Positions 39,843 to 52,777 are shown, numbered from the stretch's first letter. The stretch: DNA of 64,000 nt from Sparassis latifolia (GCA_018466975.1 CM031555.1:62001-126000), one strand, 5' to 3'. The notes: a model not told the origin generated them from the sequence alone. Made by a program: numbers and translations.

Positions 39843-40215
39843 TAATAAAGTTGCAATATGCAGACTTTGTAGGGGACTCAAATAACAGGACAGAAGAGCT
39901 GAGCAACACAGCTAAAGTCCAGAAGTGAGTCACTAAATAATATTGAGGACAAAGTACTCTACTCACCGAGAGTCCAGAAGTGAGTCACTGGGGACTCAGA
40001 GTGGACTCTAGGGGGTTTATATCTACCTAGAGTGTGGCTATACAAACCTGTGAGTAACACAGGATTGTGGCTGTGAACATAGGCAGGCATAGCTATGCAT
40101 AGCCTCTACATGGCAGTGCATAGTGCAGCCTGATCAATAAGTATCTAGGTGTACAGCATCTTGCATTGCTCTGAGTCTAGACACTTGAGAGACTGATGGA
40201 TTATCTAATCTAACA
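39843..40215 (-). repeat. copia-3 5' LTR
   Basis: 373 bp, about 98.7 percent identical by eye to 34371-34743, implying a fairly recent insertion. Confidence 0.92.
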
Positions 40216-40496
40216 GCAACAAGGTCGAGCGGCTGCAAACGGACCAGATAGGAGGTGAAATAATACACAGGTGCCCACTCGAATTCTGACACATCGAAGC
40301 TGCCCGGCTGCACATCCTTCACCACTCTCACTCCTCCATTGAAGACCTGTTGCTGAACCCACAGAATAAATGAAGCGGAGAGCCCCACGTTTTTGATACC
40401 ATCCCAGTATGGATACTGACCATGATTTATCTGAGGTGCAAGAATGCGCGAATAGAACGGAGTGACAATGAACCTGAAGTTGAACGCAAAAACAAG
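40216..40496 (-). pseudogene. Host gene exon interrupted by copia-3
   Basis: On the minus strand, after a plausible acceptor (CTTTCTCAG, 40497), the frame reads LVFAFNFRFIVTPFYSRI, GQYPYWDGIKNVGLSASFIL and FDVSEFEWAPVYYFTSYLV up to LDLV, where copia-3 enters. The remaining 3' end lies at 34365-34293. Upstream exons were not resolved in 40500-40950. I do not recognise the family. Insertion in the last coding exon replaces the final 20-odd residues. Confidence 0.55.
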
Positions 40497-40499
40497 CTG

Positions 40500-41024
40500 A
40501 GAAAGTGTGAGTAGTTATTGGTCATGGCTCCAGTGTTCCATGATAGTGCATCGCAAATTTAAGATAGCGTGCACATCTGTTGATCCTGGAAGATGGTGCA
40601 CCGAAATACTTCCCCTATGCATACAATATATAGGTGGTTGGTGGTAGGTGAAGAGGTTATAAAGCACCCCATTCAGATCCATTGATTCCGGTCAAGGTAT
40701 GTTCGGAGGAGTTGTTATGCTTGGAGTGCGGGTGCATAGGCAGTATCGTGGCTCGTGGTACACGTAAAAGATTCTGCAGAATGTCCTTACAACGCGACAG
40801 ATACAATACTTCTCGGAGAAGCATGAGAATCACGAGTAATCAAACTTGTCTGCTGCAAGCACACGAAAGAATGTTAACACATGAGAGCCATGGGTGCCTA
40901 CACCAACTTACCGTATCATAAATCTGTTCATCACGCAAGACTTTACATCTACACTATCTCTGTTTTATGAAAGGAAATACGGTGAACTCGTACAGTGCAA
41001 TGAAAGTAGAGAAGGCTCCTACAT
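40500..41024 (-). other. unresolved upstream part of the interrupted gene / intergenic
   Basis: No clear exon. It may hold the 5' part of the gene split by copia-3, and the 3' flank of the secreted-protein gene. Confidence 0.35.
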
Positions 41025-41443
41025 TCAAGACAAGATGTAGAATGTCTGGTAATACCCAAGCATGCCGTCGTACGAAGTATTGTAGCACACATTATGCTCG
41101 AGCTGCACGGACTCCGCGCACCCAGCGGTAGCCATGTAGACCTGGTAGGTGGACAAGCAGTAGAAGCAAACGTAGGCCATGATCGACCCGTACTCCGAAA
41201 CATTGTTGTTCAGGGGAATGCTATAGCAGACGTTCTGGTCGGGCCCAGTTAGGAAGTCGCAGGTACCGGCACAATTCACGCTGCTGCAGAGGATGACCAT
41301 GTTATAGTCGGGATAGTGAGATCCGAGTGGGGGGCACTCCCGGGAGCATGCTCGACAGATACTGCACTGCGACGGCCAAGCGTGGTGAGCGTGGCGAACG
41401 CGAACGCAGAGCAGAAGAGGACTGCAAGGGTTTGCAAGCGCAT
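41025..41443 (-). pseudogene. SSP-1: small cysteine-rich secreted protein, frameshifted
   Basis: Starts MRLQTLAVLFCSAFAFATLT, a signal-peptide-like N-terminus. The second part (PDYNMVILCSSVNCAGTC to NVCYNTSYDGMLGYYQTFY) is in another frame, because a one-base loss near 41312 (CACTATCCC, where the paralogue has the CACTTACCC pattern) breaks the link. Eight Cys align with those of SSP-2 at 56564-56965. A TATATA box lies about 55 bp upstream of the ATG (41497-41502). Either a recent pseudogene or an assembly indel. Confidence 0.65.
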
Positions 41444-41496
41444 TGCGGGTGCTGTAGGCATGGAAGATGGGAGACACAGAGCCCGACATCGGCCTG

Positions 41497-41503
41497 TATA
41501 TAT
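41497..41503 (-). promoter_or_regulatory. TATA box of SSP-1
   Basis: CATATATACAG on the minus strand about 55 bp before the ATG. SSP-2 has the same arrangement. Confidence 0.45.
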
Positions 41504-41559
41504 GCATGCAAAATGTACCCGTAAGGTTCTTAGAGCAACTTGAAGGAAGGGCCATCATA

Positions 41560-43207
41560 GAATCTCGTAGATGTGGCGTGCAAGGGGCATCATATTCTTA
41601 GACATCGAGGTACACGCCATCCGGCAGGTCTGAGAGATTAGCAAAGTGACTCAAACCCCTGCCCAGCTGACTTGAACCAAACTTTGCAGACTCTATGGAC
41701 ATTCAATAACCCTGAGCGAAAGATACGAATCAAGCGCATGAAGAGGTGCAGGAGCCTGAACGCCGCACAGAATGTGGACTAATAAGTGCCCGAGTGGTCA
41801 TCTTCATGCATAGTAGAATATTGGAAGCCAGCCCCACCGTTCATCAGTCTGTATTTTCTCCAGGTCATTTTCTCAGTCCCAAGTCAAGGTTCACTTCGGG
41901 AAGAATTCTCGGGCTGCATCGTAAGTATTTGCACCCAAGTTGATTCAAGGCATCAGGCCTCAGTGCTAGCACTTGACAGTGTCACGGCATGTCGCCATTT
42001 GAGTGGAAGTGCACTGTATCTACGCTGGTTGCACGGAGGTTTATACGCTCGAATGGTACGTCCCTCTCCAGAATCCCACAATGCTTCCTTGCATTATGAT
42101 CTTGCAGATCTCAGTGTGTACTGCCCAGGTCGATATTCGCGATGAATGCTTCGAGCGTCCCTGGTCTCTTCTCATCCAGCAAGCTGATTCGTGTAGGTAG
42201 CTGGAGGTCACACTGAAGGTCTGAGGTCACTTTGTCTGAAATAGTGCCTTTATATGATAATCCAATTAGATGTTCAGGTCTAGCTCTACACTGGTGGCCT
42301 GCATGCATGACATCACAATGGGAGTACGTTGGAGAATTTAGACGAATAACCCATGTGATGCAGGTTTGCTCTACAAGGGGACATGATGTCGACACAATTG
42401 TCGGCATCGCGCCGCTTCTAGGTGCAGATTCCCCCTTCCCGACTTCAGGTATAGTCTTGCTAGTAGATTCCCCTGATCTCTGGATCATGCATGAACTTCG
42501 AAGAGCTGAAGCAGGATGTAGCGCGGATGTCCGATCGGGTGTTTTCACAGAGAATAATATCAAACGATCAGTCTCTTCACGTATCCAGATAATGATGCAT
42601 CTGAATAACATCTTGGCTAAGTTTTGGCTGATTGTGCCATGTAGACTCCTGAAACTTCTATACGAGGACGACCTCTTCTGCGACGGTTGTCCAGATATAC
42701 GAACACCCTTCGGATACTGGACGGGAGCCTTCGCATTGTTGCCACAGAAGAGTTACCCTGAGAGAGAGAGAGAGAGAAATCTGTGTATTTATACTGCAAG
42801 CAGGCGATCCAGTGTGCCAAGGAACAGTCTCTAATGTAGGTAAATATGCGCTGGTAAGAGGTTGTCGATAAATGGAAATGTCTTTGCTGCCATGAAAGCA
42901 GCGGTGTCTCATGAGTACTGCATTGTTCGGGTGTGGGGAAGTGATGTCAACAGTGGGAGTCTATGATGTGAATAGCAGGGAGCATGAAAGTAACATAACG
43001 GAAAGCATAGGAGAAGGGGAAAAACCGTAACCTCATCAATGTCATTCAAGTCTGCCTGCCCCGGATCCTTCCACCTGAGGGATTCGTTCATTCGCGTGGT
43101 GTTCTTCGTATGACCCTGCAGCTGGCCCACCTTTTGAGGCAGCTCATACTCTAGCGGTCTGGCGCGTAGTTAGCCATTTTCCTCGCTGCGGCGGGTCGAG
43201 GGTACTA
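41560..43207. other. intergenic and 3' flank of the LINE
   Basis: No gene model is supported. A 200-codon plus frame at 42232-42834 shows no family features. A GA microsatellite lies at 42761-42776. The exact 3' end of the non-LTR element was not found; there is no poly(T) tract. Confidence 0.4.
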
Positions 43208-46200
43208 TTACTGTTGTTCATTATCCTGTATCTGCGCGAGTATAGTGTCACCAGTCTTTGTAAAAGCACCAGTGAGAGAAATGAACTTAGCTAACACTGT
43301 TATTCCCTTCTTTGTCCCAAGTATGTCACGGAGGCGCATATTAGGGAAGGGCTTTGATAGGACGTGGCGATGGGCCTCGTATCGCTCGCAGTCGAGAAGT
43401 ATATGCTTTCGAGTCTGTAGGCCTGCACCGCAAGGACAGGCTATGCTTTCGGTGGGTACGAAGCAGCTGTAGTATTCACCGGTGAACGCATGTCCCGTAC
43501 GGCACTGTGTGACGAGTCCGAAAATGCGTTGATTCGTGCTGAGTTCGTAGAAGTGTTTGCATGGTCATAGTGATGGTGTGAGGTGGTTGGCAGGGCCGAA
43601 CCATCCATTGCGTAGGTTGTCTTCATCGTTCATCCATGTGTCCCTCCATGCCTCTATTGCACTCTCCTTCACTGCCCTTCTCATGTGTGCCCAGGTTGCC
43701 TGCTCCCCTCCTGCAGTTTTCATATCTGCGGCATCCTTCGCTAGTTGATCTGCCTTCTCATTCCGTCTATCTTGTGGTGTCCAGGTGTCCACCGTATCAC
43801 GACCTGATTCCGTTCGTCTGCCTCGAGGAATTCTGTTACTGCCTTGCAGAATTGCATTGAGTGTGCTTGTCCTGGGTGCGTCGTGTTGGCTGTGATTGTA
43901 CCTATGGCTGATGAGTTGTCAGCACAGAAGAAGATCGTCCGAACAGGTGTGTCTCTCGACATCGTGATAGGGATCGCTGTTACTGCCCCCTCCGTGAGAG
44001 CCTTCAGCTCTGCGTCGTATACCTCTGCCTGCATACCCATATGGTACTTGCATTCTGCTACTGTGCAGTCCTGGTACAAAATGACCAGGCCTGCACCTGT
44101 CTTGGTACCGTCTTCTGTATCTAGCTGTGAACCATCAGTGTAGATGAAGAGGAATTGTGTATTCATCTTGTTCTGTCGATACCATTTCTTGTGGGATTTG
44201 GCCTCCTTCTTCTTGGAACTGTCTGCTGTGGTGTTCAGTATTCGTACCCGACCAGCAAGTTCTGCCCTTATGGCGCAGTCTTCCCATGGGGCTTTGATGA
44301 ATGGTATAAGTCGCTCGCCACCGGCGTCCGCGTGGGCCGCGACTGACTCGAGTAATGTCGGAGGGGGTATTCTGTGGCTGCGAGGACATGAGTGATGGGC
44401 CGGTAGTGGTGGTACTAGCGTAATCGGCTCGTTCCTTCGCCACATTGCGGGGAGGCATTGGCAGATAGGGTGGTTGTGGTCGAGTTTGTGAAACTGTATG
44501 ATGGTGTTCTCGTTGATTAGATCTAGGCGCTGGTGTGCGGCATGAGGCCCGCAACAACGCGTAAGGCTGCGCACTGTGTGGTCCTGAATGCTGCACAGAT
44601 GCGCTGAAGGGCCTGGTTCTGAACCTTCTCGAGTGCGTTCGCCTGCCAGGCTTTGCCTTTCCACCAGGTGACACTGGCGTAGGTGATGATTGGGAGTACG
44701 CATCCTACGTACAACATTTGCATATGCACCTGTGAAAGTCCTCGGACTGTGTTGGCTAGCATGCTCAGGCGTTAGTTACCTTCATCGCTTTCCCGGCCAT
44801 GTTCTTGACATGCTGGTGGAATGTGAGTTTCCGGTCGAGGTAGACCCCGAGCCAGTGAACACTCGTGCTCGGTCTTATCTCGACGTCCACTCCGGGGTCC
44901 TCCTCTGGGAGCCATATGCTTGGATTATCAAGCTTGCGCTTGTGGTGGTAGTGAGCCAGTTCTCATTTCACCAAGTCTGCAGACAGGCCCACGCAGTCAA
45001 CCATAGAACTACAACAGAGTATGCAAAACTTAGCTTGACAATGTTGTATGCCAGGCTGCGAGATGACTGAACAAGCTTGCCGTCATCGACGAAGGAGTAT
45101 AGGGAGGTGCGGGTGACTTTCTGGTGATGGTCTTCTTGAGTGATTGGTCCCAGCCGATTATCAAAGATCTCATTGAGTTCGCTTGCATAGAAAATAGCTA
45201 GAATAGGGGAGACGAGAGAGCCTTGTGGTATGCCATTAACAACAGCAATCATCTCGTCCATCTGTCCATCCAAGCAAACGGCTGCTCGACGATTGGATAG
45301 GAATGACACAACCCATCGGATAAGTGGGAGAGGAAGATTTTTCTGGCGAAGTACTGAGAGGAGGCGAGTAATTGATGAAGTCGAAGAATCCTTTGATGTC
45401 GAACGTGAGGGCGGACATCACGAGTTTGTGATCTCGTGCAGCATCGATGTCGTGCACTACGGTAAGTATGGCATCTGTGGTTGAGCTGCCCGGGCATGCC
45501 CCGAATTGTGAGGAGATACCAGGTTGAACGCTGTGGCATAGTGGGCGAGGCGTTGTGCCTGTAGTCGTTCGAGTACTTTCCCCAAGCAGTCGAGGAGTTG
45601 GATAAGCTGATATGCTCATGGTAACGTGTAGTCTTTCTTGCCTGGTTTACGAAGTGCCACCGCTATTGAGTCGTGCCAGATGCATGGATGGTGTCCTACC
45701 GAACACATTTTGAGAGGAGCTCGAAGACCTCATCAGTATCGTGTCCCATGTCCAGCGCAGAGCTATTGCGGGTATCTTACTGGGGCCTGGTGATCTGTGT
45801 GGGGCTGCGTCGAAGATCGCTTTCCTAATCTCGAGTCGGGTTGTCTCATGAAAGGGTAAGTCGTTTGGTCTTGCGTGATGAAGATCAGGAGGGATGACGT
45901 TGGCTAAGGGAGGTGGTGGCTGAAACAGTTCATCCCGTAGCGCTCGGCATTTATCCTTGTGTTGTATTGCCAGTGGTGAGCCTGCCCCTCACTGGATTGC
46001 TGGCGATGGGTATTGACGAGTCCCTTTCGTCCATTTGTTCATGTCCCACACATTCTTGGATGTAACCTCCTGCAGTGTCATCTCGACCCATTCTCATTTC
46101 GCTTTCTTGATCTCCCGTGCTAGTCGATTCGCTGTCGCCTTGATCCGCTTTGTCCAATGAGTATTCTCGTCTTGATACCGTAAAAGCCCTTCTCGTGCCT

Positions 46201-47235
46201 CCTGCCGCTGTGAAGACAGTAAGTCCTTGAGTGCTGTCAGCTCCTTGGACCACCATTTCTTTGACTGCTTGCATGGTTCGCTCTTCGGTACTACCTTTTC
46301 TGTGGCAGCTATCAGGGCTTCGTTGAGCGCCTCTGCTGCTGCATCGAGAACTTCCGGGCTTGGTACCTCTAGCTGTCGCAGTGCCTGCCAGGGATCTAGG
46401 TCCCTTGTCATCGCTGTCCGTAGGGCCTCTTTCCAGTCTGCTGGGTCCACTTTCTTGAAGTTATACTTGACACCTGTAAGGCTAGGAATGGTTTCTTCTC
46501 CGTAGTCTAATTTCCACCTTAGTGCATAGTGGTCCGATCCACATGAGAGGGTGTCGTCTACGCACCAATCGTGGACCGTGTCCTGCAGCTGTGCTGCTCC
46601 GTTGACCAATGTGAGATCTAGGGTTAAAAGTGTTCGACCATCGTGTGATTGGTATGTGGGTACGTTGCGCTCATTCTGTAGAAACCATCCTTCCTCCTGG
46701 AACCACTCAGCTAGGTTGTTGTCACGGGCAGACTCTACCCGTGACTGGTCCTCCCACATTTGGTGGTGTGAATTCCAGTCTCCTGAGAGGACGATCGGGA
46801 TGTCGAGTGGGAATTGTATCTGTCGTAGACACTCCGCTGTCCATTCTCCATGATCGTCGTGAAGAGGTGACTGGTTGTAGATGTTGACTAGCAGTGTTGG
46901 CGGGTGAGGATGTTGTTGTACTTGAGTACCTGGATGTCGAGGTCTTGCGCAATGTCCGACCTTAGTGTAACTGAGAAGTCATCGCATTTGGAGACATATG
47001 TCATGACACGTGGTCGAGCTTCACCAGTAAGGGTTTGAGTGGGGAGTATGGGTTGCCAATGAGCATGCGATGCAGCACCTCGCTGGTCATTCCCGATGCT
47101 GTCAAACCATGGTTCGGTACAAAGAATGATGTCGGCCTTCCCAATGAATGTATTTAGTGCTGTGTGAGCAGTGACATTACGTCTATTCATGTTGAGCTGG
47201 ATGATGGAGATGGGTCGTGTTGTTGTCTCTAACAT
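43208..47235 (-). pseudogene. LINE ORF2: endonuclease, RT, RNase H
   Basis: ATG 47235 overlaps the ORF1 TAG (ATGTTAG), a coupled stop-start. Endonuclease: ISIIQLNMNRRNVTAH, then, after a frameshift near 46890, VLSGDWNSHHQMWED and SDHYALRW. RT: FGACPGSSTTDAILTVVHDI, ALTFDIKGFFDFIN (motif A), NGIPQGSLVSPILA (motif B), YSFVDDGKLV (motif C). RNase H: FIYTDGSQLDTEDG, YDAELKAL, FFCADNSSAIG and TPGHHKIDG. The C-terminus has ACPCGAGLQTRKHILLDC and ends at TAA 43210-43208. The region 45620-46090 is badly decayed. Confidence 0.82.
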
Positions 47236-48161
47236 GAGACATGGTTCGTGGATCCTGTCGCTATTAAATGGTTCACAGGTGCAGCATTCCAGCCTGCCAG
47301 AGAGGACATTGTCGATTTCGACAGCAGGGGAGCTCCTTGAGGCAGGCGCTCCTCCATGTTGGTGTCCTCGTCTGCATCAATGATCTCAGTTGGTATCTCA
47401 GTGAGAACGGTGAAGCCATTTGTTATGAGGATGGGGGTGGATGGAAAGCCATTACGGTCTGTCACTACCTGTCTCATGGGTTCCTTGTCCTTCCTCGCCG
47501 CCGCTTCTCGCAGGGCATTCTGTGTCGCTGCATAGGCCTCCTTCCTCAGCGCCTGAGATGGTGGAGCTGGTCTCAGGATGCTCTCTCTATTGTTTACAGT
47601 GCTTTGCGGGCGTGAAGGAGGTTCCCGGGCCACCGCTTCTGCCGGTGTTGGGTTCGCTGCCCTGTGGGCATCTGTGGGAGCATTAGGGATGGCCGCCATC
47701 CATTTTTTCTTTTTAGAAAGCGCTGGCCATGTTCCTACACTGCCTAGGATCCTCGGGGCACTCCTGATGGTCTCCGCCTTATATCGTACCCGGTACGGGC
47801 AGGCTTTAAAGTCTGCTGGATGGGCGCCATCACAGTTCTTGCAGTGGGCAGGGTGATGCTCGCAGTCTGTCGTGGCATTGCATGTGTCGCATTGTGAGCT
47901 GAGGTATGATGCTTGGCACCGCAGAAGCAGCAAACCACCGGTTGCTTGCAATGATGTGTCGGATGGTCATATCTCCAGCAGTGTTCACATAAACGGAGCG
48001 GTGGGATGTCGACATAGATACTAGCCTTGCTGAACCTGTTAAACAAATATGCTCTGCCTCCTGCCAGCAGCCGGCGTGCATCATCTTCTGAGGCAAATGC
48101 GAGGATGACAGAAGATCTCACCTCCAAGGGTCTGGCTGCCAATTCATCCTCGCTGGCCATC
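47229..48161 (-). pseudogene. LINE ORF1, C-terminal part with CCHC knuckles
   Basis: Carries the knuckle CEHCWRYDHPTHHC, followed by CCFCGAKHHTSAH and, after a frameshift, CDTCNATTDCEHHPAHC and CKNCDGAHPADFKAC. This is the usual nucleic-acid-binding cluster of LINE ORF1 proteins. The frame joins 53016 upward once copia-2 and one CCATC copy are removed (frame PPRW then MASEDELAARPLE). Confidence 0.75.
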
Positions 48162-48394
48162 TGTTGGAGGCTTCGGGATGACCTTATTAGGCAATCCAGA
48201 GCATCCAGGTAGTCAGGCGATATTCCCTGATATCTTATTCAGCATCGAAGGATACAGTAGCTACGAGAACTATGTGGTATGTTCTGGACTAGTCTACTGG
48301 TGTAGTATATAAGGAGGGACCTCTTGCAGGTCCCAGTAATTATATCTCTTCCCCAATCACTCACTCGGAAGAATTCATATCAGCTGTGCTAATA
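48162..48394 (+). repeat. copia-2 5' LTR
   Basis: Starts TGTTGGAGGC and ends GCTAATA. It contains a TATA-like GTATATAAGG near 48306. Confidence 0.95.
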
Positions 48395-48407
48395 GGTTAT
48401 GAGCCCC
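48395..48407 (+). other. copia-2 primer-binding site (half-tRNA iMet)
   Basis: GGTTATGAGCCCC directly after the LTR is complementary to the GGGCTCATAACC segment of initiator tRNA-Met. Confidence 0.75.
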
Positions 48408-48491
48408 GATAGCTTATAGCTTATAGCTTATTCTATTCACACCTACTAACCTCTACTTACTCATTACACACTCTGACTATCAGTAGTTACA

Positions 48492-51400
48492 ATGTCTGGT
48501 ACTACTGAATCTTGTGACAGCCTATCGTCCTTGTTCCGAATCGAACAACTTCGTGATGACAACTGGCTTCCGTGGAAGCACTGTACAATGACGATCTTAA
48601 GGGAGCGCAGTGTCCTGAAGTATGTTGATGGGACCTCAGAGAAGCCGAAGCCGGTAGACGCAGCGACACCAACACCGGAAGAGATGGCGGCAACCAAGAA
48701 ATGGATCGAGGGCGATCAGAAAGCCCAGACCGTTATCGAGCTGCTGTTGAGCGACTCGCAGATGATACACATCACGGACGCTACAATGGCTGCGGAGATG
48801 TGACACCAATTGAAGTTAGTAAAGGAGGCGAGTGGACAACTGGGGATAATGGCATACCGAAGGAAATTCTACCGCACAGTTGCCACAGAAGGCAGCGATA
48901 TTGCGGAGCATATCACGGAGCTCCACCAGACACAGGAGCAGCTACACACAATGGGTAGGAAGGTGTCGGATGATGAATTTCGAACGATCCTGATCACATC
49001 ATTACCAGAGTCTTGGGACCAGTTCACATCTGCATACCTAGCTGCAACTAGTCAGAAGGACACGCTGCCGACATCATATGAATTAATAGCCATCTTGCTT
49101 GAAGAATACTGGCACCGGCAAGAGAAAGGCGGTGCCGATGAGTCTGCGCTGGCAGCGCACGGGCGGTGGACCCAGCCGAAGAATACCACACAGGGCGGAA
49201 CGGACAGGAAGTCCGACGCAGAGTGCTGGAATTACCACAAGCGTGGACACACTCAACATGAGTGTTGGTCGAAAGGCGGCGGCAAGGCGGGTCGGGGACC
49301 GCGAAGTAAAAAAGGAGGCCATGCGCAGGTGCACACGAACCAGGCACAGTCAACAAATGACGTGCTGCGAGATGTTGCATTTCGCACAGATGAGGCAATC
49401 GGTATTGGGCAGCAATTTAGTAGTCAGTTCTCATGTTATGACTGGCTAGCTGACTCGGGAACGACGTCGCACGTTACGAACCTTTGTGATGCAATAACGG
49501 ACTTCATGCCGCTTGAAGCCTCATCGATCACTGACATTGGTGACCAGAGCATACGCGCACTTGGGTGCGGCACTGTGGAAGTCAATAGCAGGATAGGCGG
49601 CAAGACTTTTACCTTCTGTCTGAAGGATGTGTTATACGCACCAAAAGCAACGAATAACTTAGTGTCGCTCACCCGTCTGGATGAGGCGGGTGGACACTTT
49701 GACAGTGGTGATGGAGGGATAACGCTACGGGAGAGTGGCGGCCACGCCATCGCTGAAGGCCGGAAAATCGGCCGTTTGTACTTGCTCGATATGCGGGCCA
49801 AGATCGCGACGCCGATGAACGAACACGTGAATGTTGCACACGAAGATAATGACTCATGGGAGTCATGGCACCGAAGATACAGACATCTGGGTATCACTGG
49901 ATTAGAACGGCTATACAAGGAGAAGATGGTAGAAGGACTTACCATTGACGAAAACTCAATGCCGCTCACGCAGTGCGAAGCCTGCGTACAAGCTAAGCAG
50001 GCACGTCGTGCATACCCGAAGGAGGCGGAGGACCGCTCCCAGATGCCAGGCGAGTTGACGCATAGTGACGTCTGGGGCCCCGCATGTGTAGTATTGATCG
50101 CCGGATCGCGTTACTACATATCGTTCACGGACGACTGCACGTGGAGGTGCCAAGTCCTGTTCATAAAACATAAAAGTGAGGCTTTTGAAAAATTGAAAGA
50201 ATACCTCACCTTTATTGAACGACGCTTCGGGCACCTGCCAAAGATTGTGCGTGTTGACAACGGGTCCGAGTACATCAATAAAAACCTGAAAGGGTGGTGC
50301 CGTGAGAAAGGAATTGAGCTGCAAACAACAGCGCCGCACTCACCTTCGCAGAATGGTGTAGCCGAGCGATTTAACCGAACCTTGCTCGAGCTTGCACGCG
50401 CGATGTTGATCACGAAGAATCTTCCAAGCTTCCTCTGGGCGGAAGCTGTTGCATATGCAGCATACCTGCGAAATTGAGCGCCGACGAAGGCACTGCATGG
50501 GAGAACCCCGGAAGAGGCGTGGACAGGCAATAAACCCAATGTTGCACACCTACGAGAATTCGGATCAGATGTTTGGATTCTGACGGAAGGTCAGAACCTC
50601 TCAAAACTCGAGCCAAAGTCGAAGAAGCACACCTTCGTGGGTTTTGCTGATGGCCCGAAGGCCGTGCACTACTACGATGCGGGTGCACGCTTGATCCGAG
50701 TCTCACGAAATTTTGTGTTTGCAGATGCCCCGAAACCAGCGAGTAACGTCCCTGTACACCAGTTCAATGATGGGGACAGGCTGCCGCTCGAGGGGGAGTC
50801 AGGGGGAGCTGTCAAGCAGCAGCCTCCCACATCTGCATCAAAACCAGCATCAGTACCTGTCAAAGCTGATCAGTCTAACAAGAAACACGATGGAAACCAC
50901 ATTACGGAGGAAGACTTACCTCCCGAGATGCAGGAGAGCATGCGAGAGCGACCGACATTCTTGCCTGCACCCCCGAAGATCCCTCTTTGTCGTACGACCC
51001 GCGCCATGCAGGATCATGACTATTGAAAGATGGATAACCCCCGCGCGCAGCCCGCGAAGTCATGCGAGCCGCCGGGAGTGCCGAAAGAGAACGCACTGGG
51101 TGAAAGTGCAAAAGTCGCTGTGACGCCCGAAGAATTCGAAGAGATCGCGCAGGTGCTGTATGTGACAGCGCTGGCATCGGGCGACAGAACGGCGAGTGCA
51201 GGAGATGAACCGCGAAGCCTTGCGGAGGCCCAAGCCTCTCCGGAATGGTCAGAATGGGAAAAGGCTGTAAAAGCGGAATATGATCAGTTGCAGGGCATGG
51301 GGACTTGGGAGCTACAAGACTTACCAAAAGATCGAAATGCTGTGGGCTGCAAGTGGGTCTTCCAGAGGAAAACCAACAAGGAGGGTCAGGTTGTCAAGTA

Positions 51401-52769
51401 CAAAGCCAGATTGGTGGCACAGGGGTACTCACAGATCCCAGGGATGGATTTCCTTGAAACCTTTGCCCCTGTAGTTCGTCTTGAGTCCATCAGGGCCATC
51501 CTAGCATTAGCAGTAGTTCATAACTGGGAAATAGGCCAGATGGATGTCAAGGGAGCTTACCTGAATGGAGACCTCCAGGAGGAGATCTACATGCGACAGC
51601 CGGAAGGCTTCGATGACGGAAGTGGACGCATTTGTCGACTCCGCAAGACGCTCTATGGACTAAAGCAGTCCGGGCGCGAATGGAACTGCAAGCTGCATCG
51701 CGAGCTGACAGAGCTCGGGTACAAGCAGCTGGAGGCGGATCCATGTGTATACCTGCGGGAGCGAAAGGAAGGAGAAGTTCAGATTATCATGGTATGGGTG
51801 GATGACCTACTGTTATTCACCAACTCTCCGAAGCTCATGGAGGAGCTCAAGCGTGACCTGCAGGACCTCTTCGAAGTCACAGACCTTGGTGAGCTGCAGA
51901 AAATTGTTGGGATTGAAATTGAGCGAGATAGGGAAGCGGGAACACTTCAAATCTCGCAACAGCACTACATCGAGAGCATTCTCAAGCGATACCAGCTTGA
52001 GAACGCCAACACTGTAGGGATGCCGCTCGATCCGAACGTGGTGCTCATGGTAGAGGATGAGAACGAGGAGGCAGAAGACCGTTTGGTGGGAGGTTACACG
52101 TCGATGGTGGGATCGCTGATGTACGCAGCAGTGGGAACAAGGCCAGATATTTCCTATGCTGTACAGATGCTGAGCAAATACACAGCGTGCCCACGACCTG
52201 TCCATTGGACAGTGGCAAAACGCGTTCTACGGTACCTCGCAGGAACACGTGACTTGCACATCACGTACACGCGACGCGATTCGGATGCGCTGAACGGAAA
52301 TATAATAGGAGGATATACGGACGCGGATTATGCATCAGATCATGACCGAAAATCAGTCTCGGGTCATGTCTTTTACTTGGGAGGTGGAGCCGTAGCATGG
52401 AGTTCGAAGAAACAAACAACAACGGCAACATCCTCGACAGAAGCCGAGTATACAGCACTCGCGCACGTGACACGTCAAGCAATATGGCTGCAAAACTTAC
52501 TGGCAGAACTCGGGTTTGCACAAGAAGAACCCACAGAAATTTATTGTGATAACCAGGCAGCGATCGCGATAGCACGCGACCCGCAGTATCACGCGCGGTC
52601 AAAGCACTTTGACGTGCAGAATCATTTCGTCTTGCGAAAAGGTGGAAAATGGTATTATTCAATTGTGCTACTGTCCTACAGATGAGATGGTAGCAGATGT
52701 ATTTACTAAGGCCCTACCCAAGCCTAAGCACCAAAAGTTCACATTGGAACTTGGGATGCTTCCGGCTTG
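48492..52769 (+). pseudogene. copia-2 gag-pol, nearly intact
   Basis: A single frame from ATG 48492 is interrupted only by TGA at 48801, 50475 and 51024, plus a one-base insertion near 52630. Gag knuckle CWNYHKRGHTQHEC (about 49230); protease DWLADSGTTSHV (about 49440); integrase THSDVWGPACVV, FTDDCTW and SPSQNGVAERFNRT; RT KYKARLVAQGYSQIPGMDFL and WVDDLLLF (catalytic DD intact, about 51800); RNase H TDADYASD and SSTEAEYTA; end VADVFTKALPKPK to TGA at 52767-52769. The TGA at 48801 replaces Trp (AEM stop HQL) and the one at 50475 replaces Arg (LRN stop APT). Confidence 0.9.
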
Positions 52770-52777
52770 AGGGGGAG

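Larger units (their letters stand above)
34371..40215 (-). mobile_element. Full-length Ty1/copia element copia-3
   Basis: Two 373-bp LTRs (34371-34743, 39843-40215), differing at about five positions, are flanked by an exact 5-bp target duplication GCAAC (34366-34370, 40216-40220). On the minus strand a primer-binding site GATTATGAGCCCC follows the 5' LTR, matching the anticodon-loop region of initiator tRNA-Met. AACGGGGAG precedes the 3' LTR as polypurine tract. Gag, protease, integrase, RT and RNase H follow in copia order. It inserted into a host gene on the same strand. Confidence 0.93.

Noticed and set aside
42232..42834. 200-codon plus frame
   Set aside because: No family features, unusual composition, overlapped by an equally long antisense frame.
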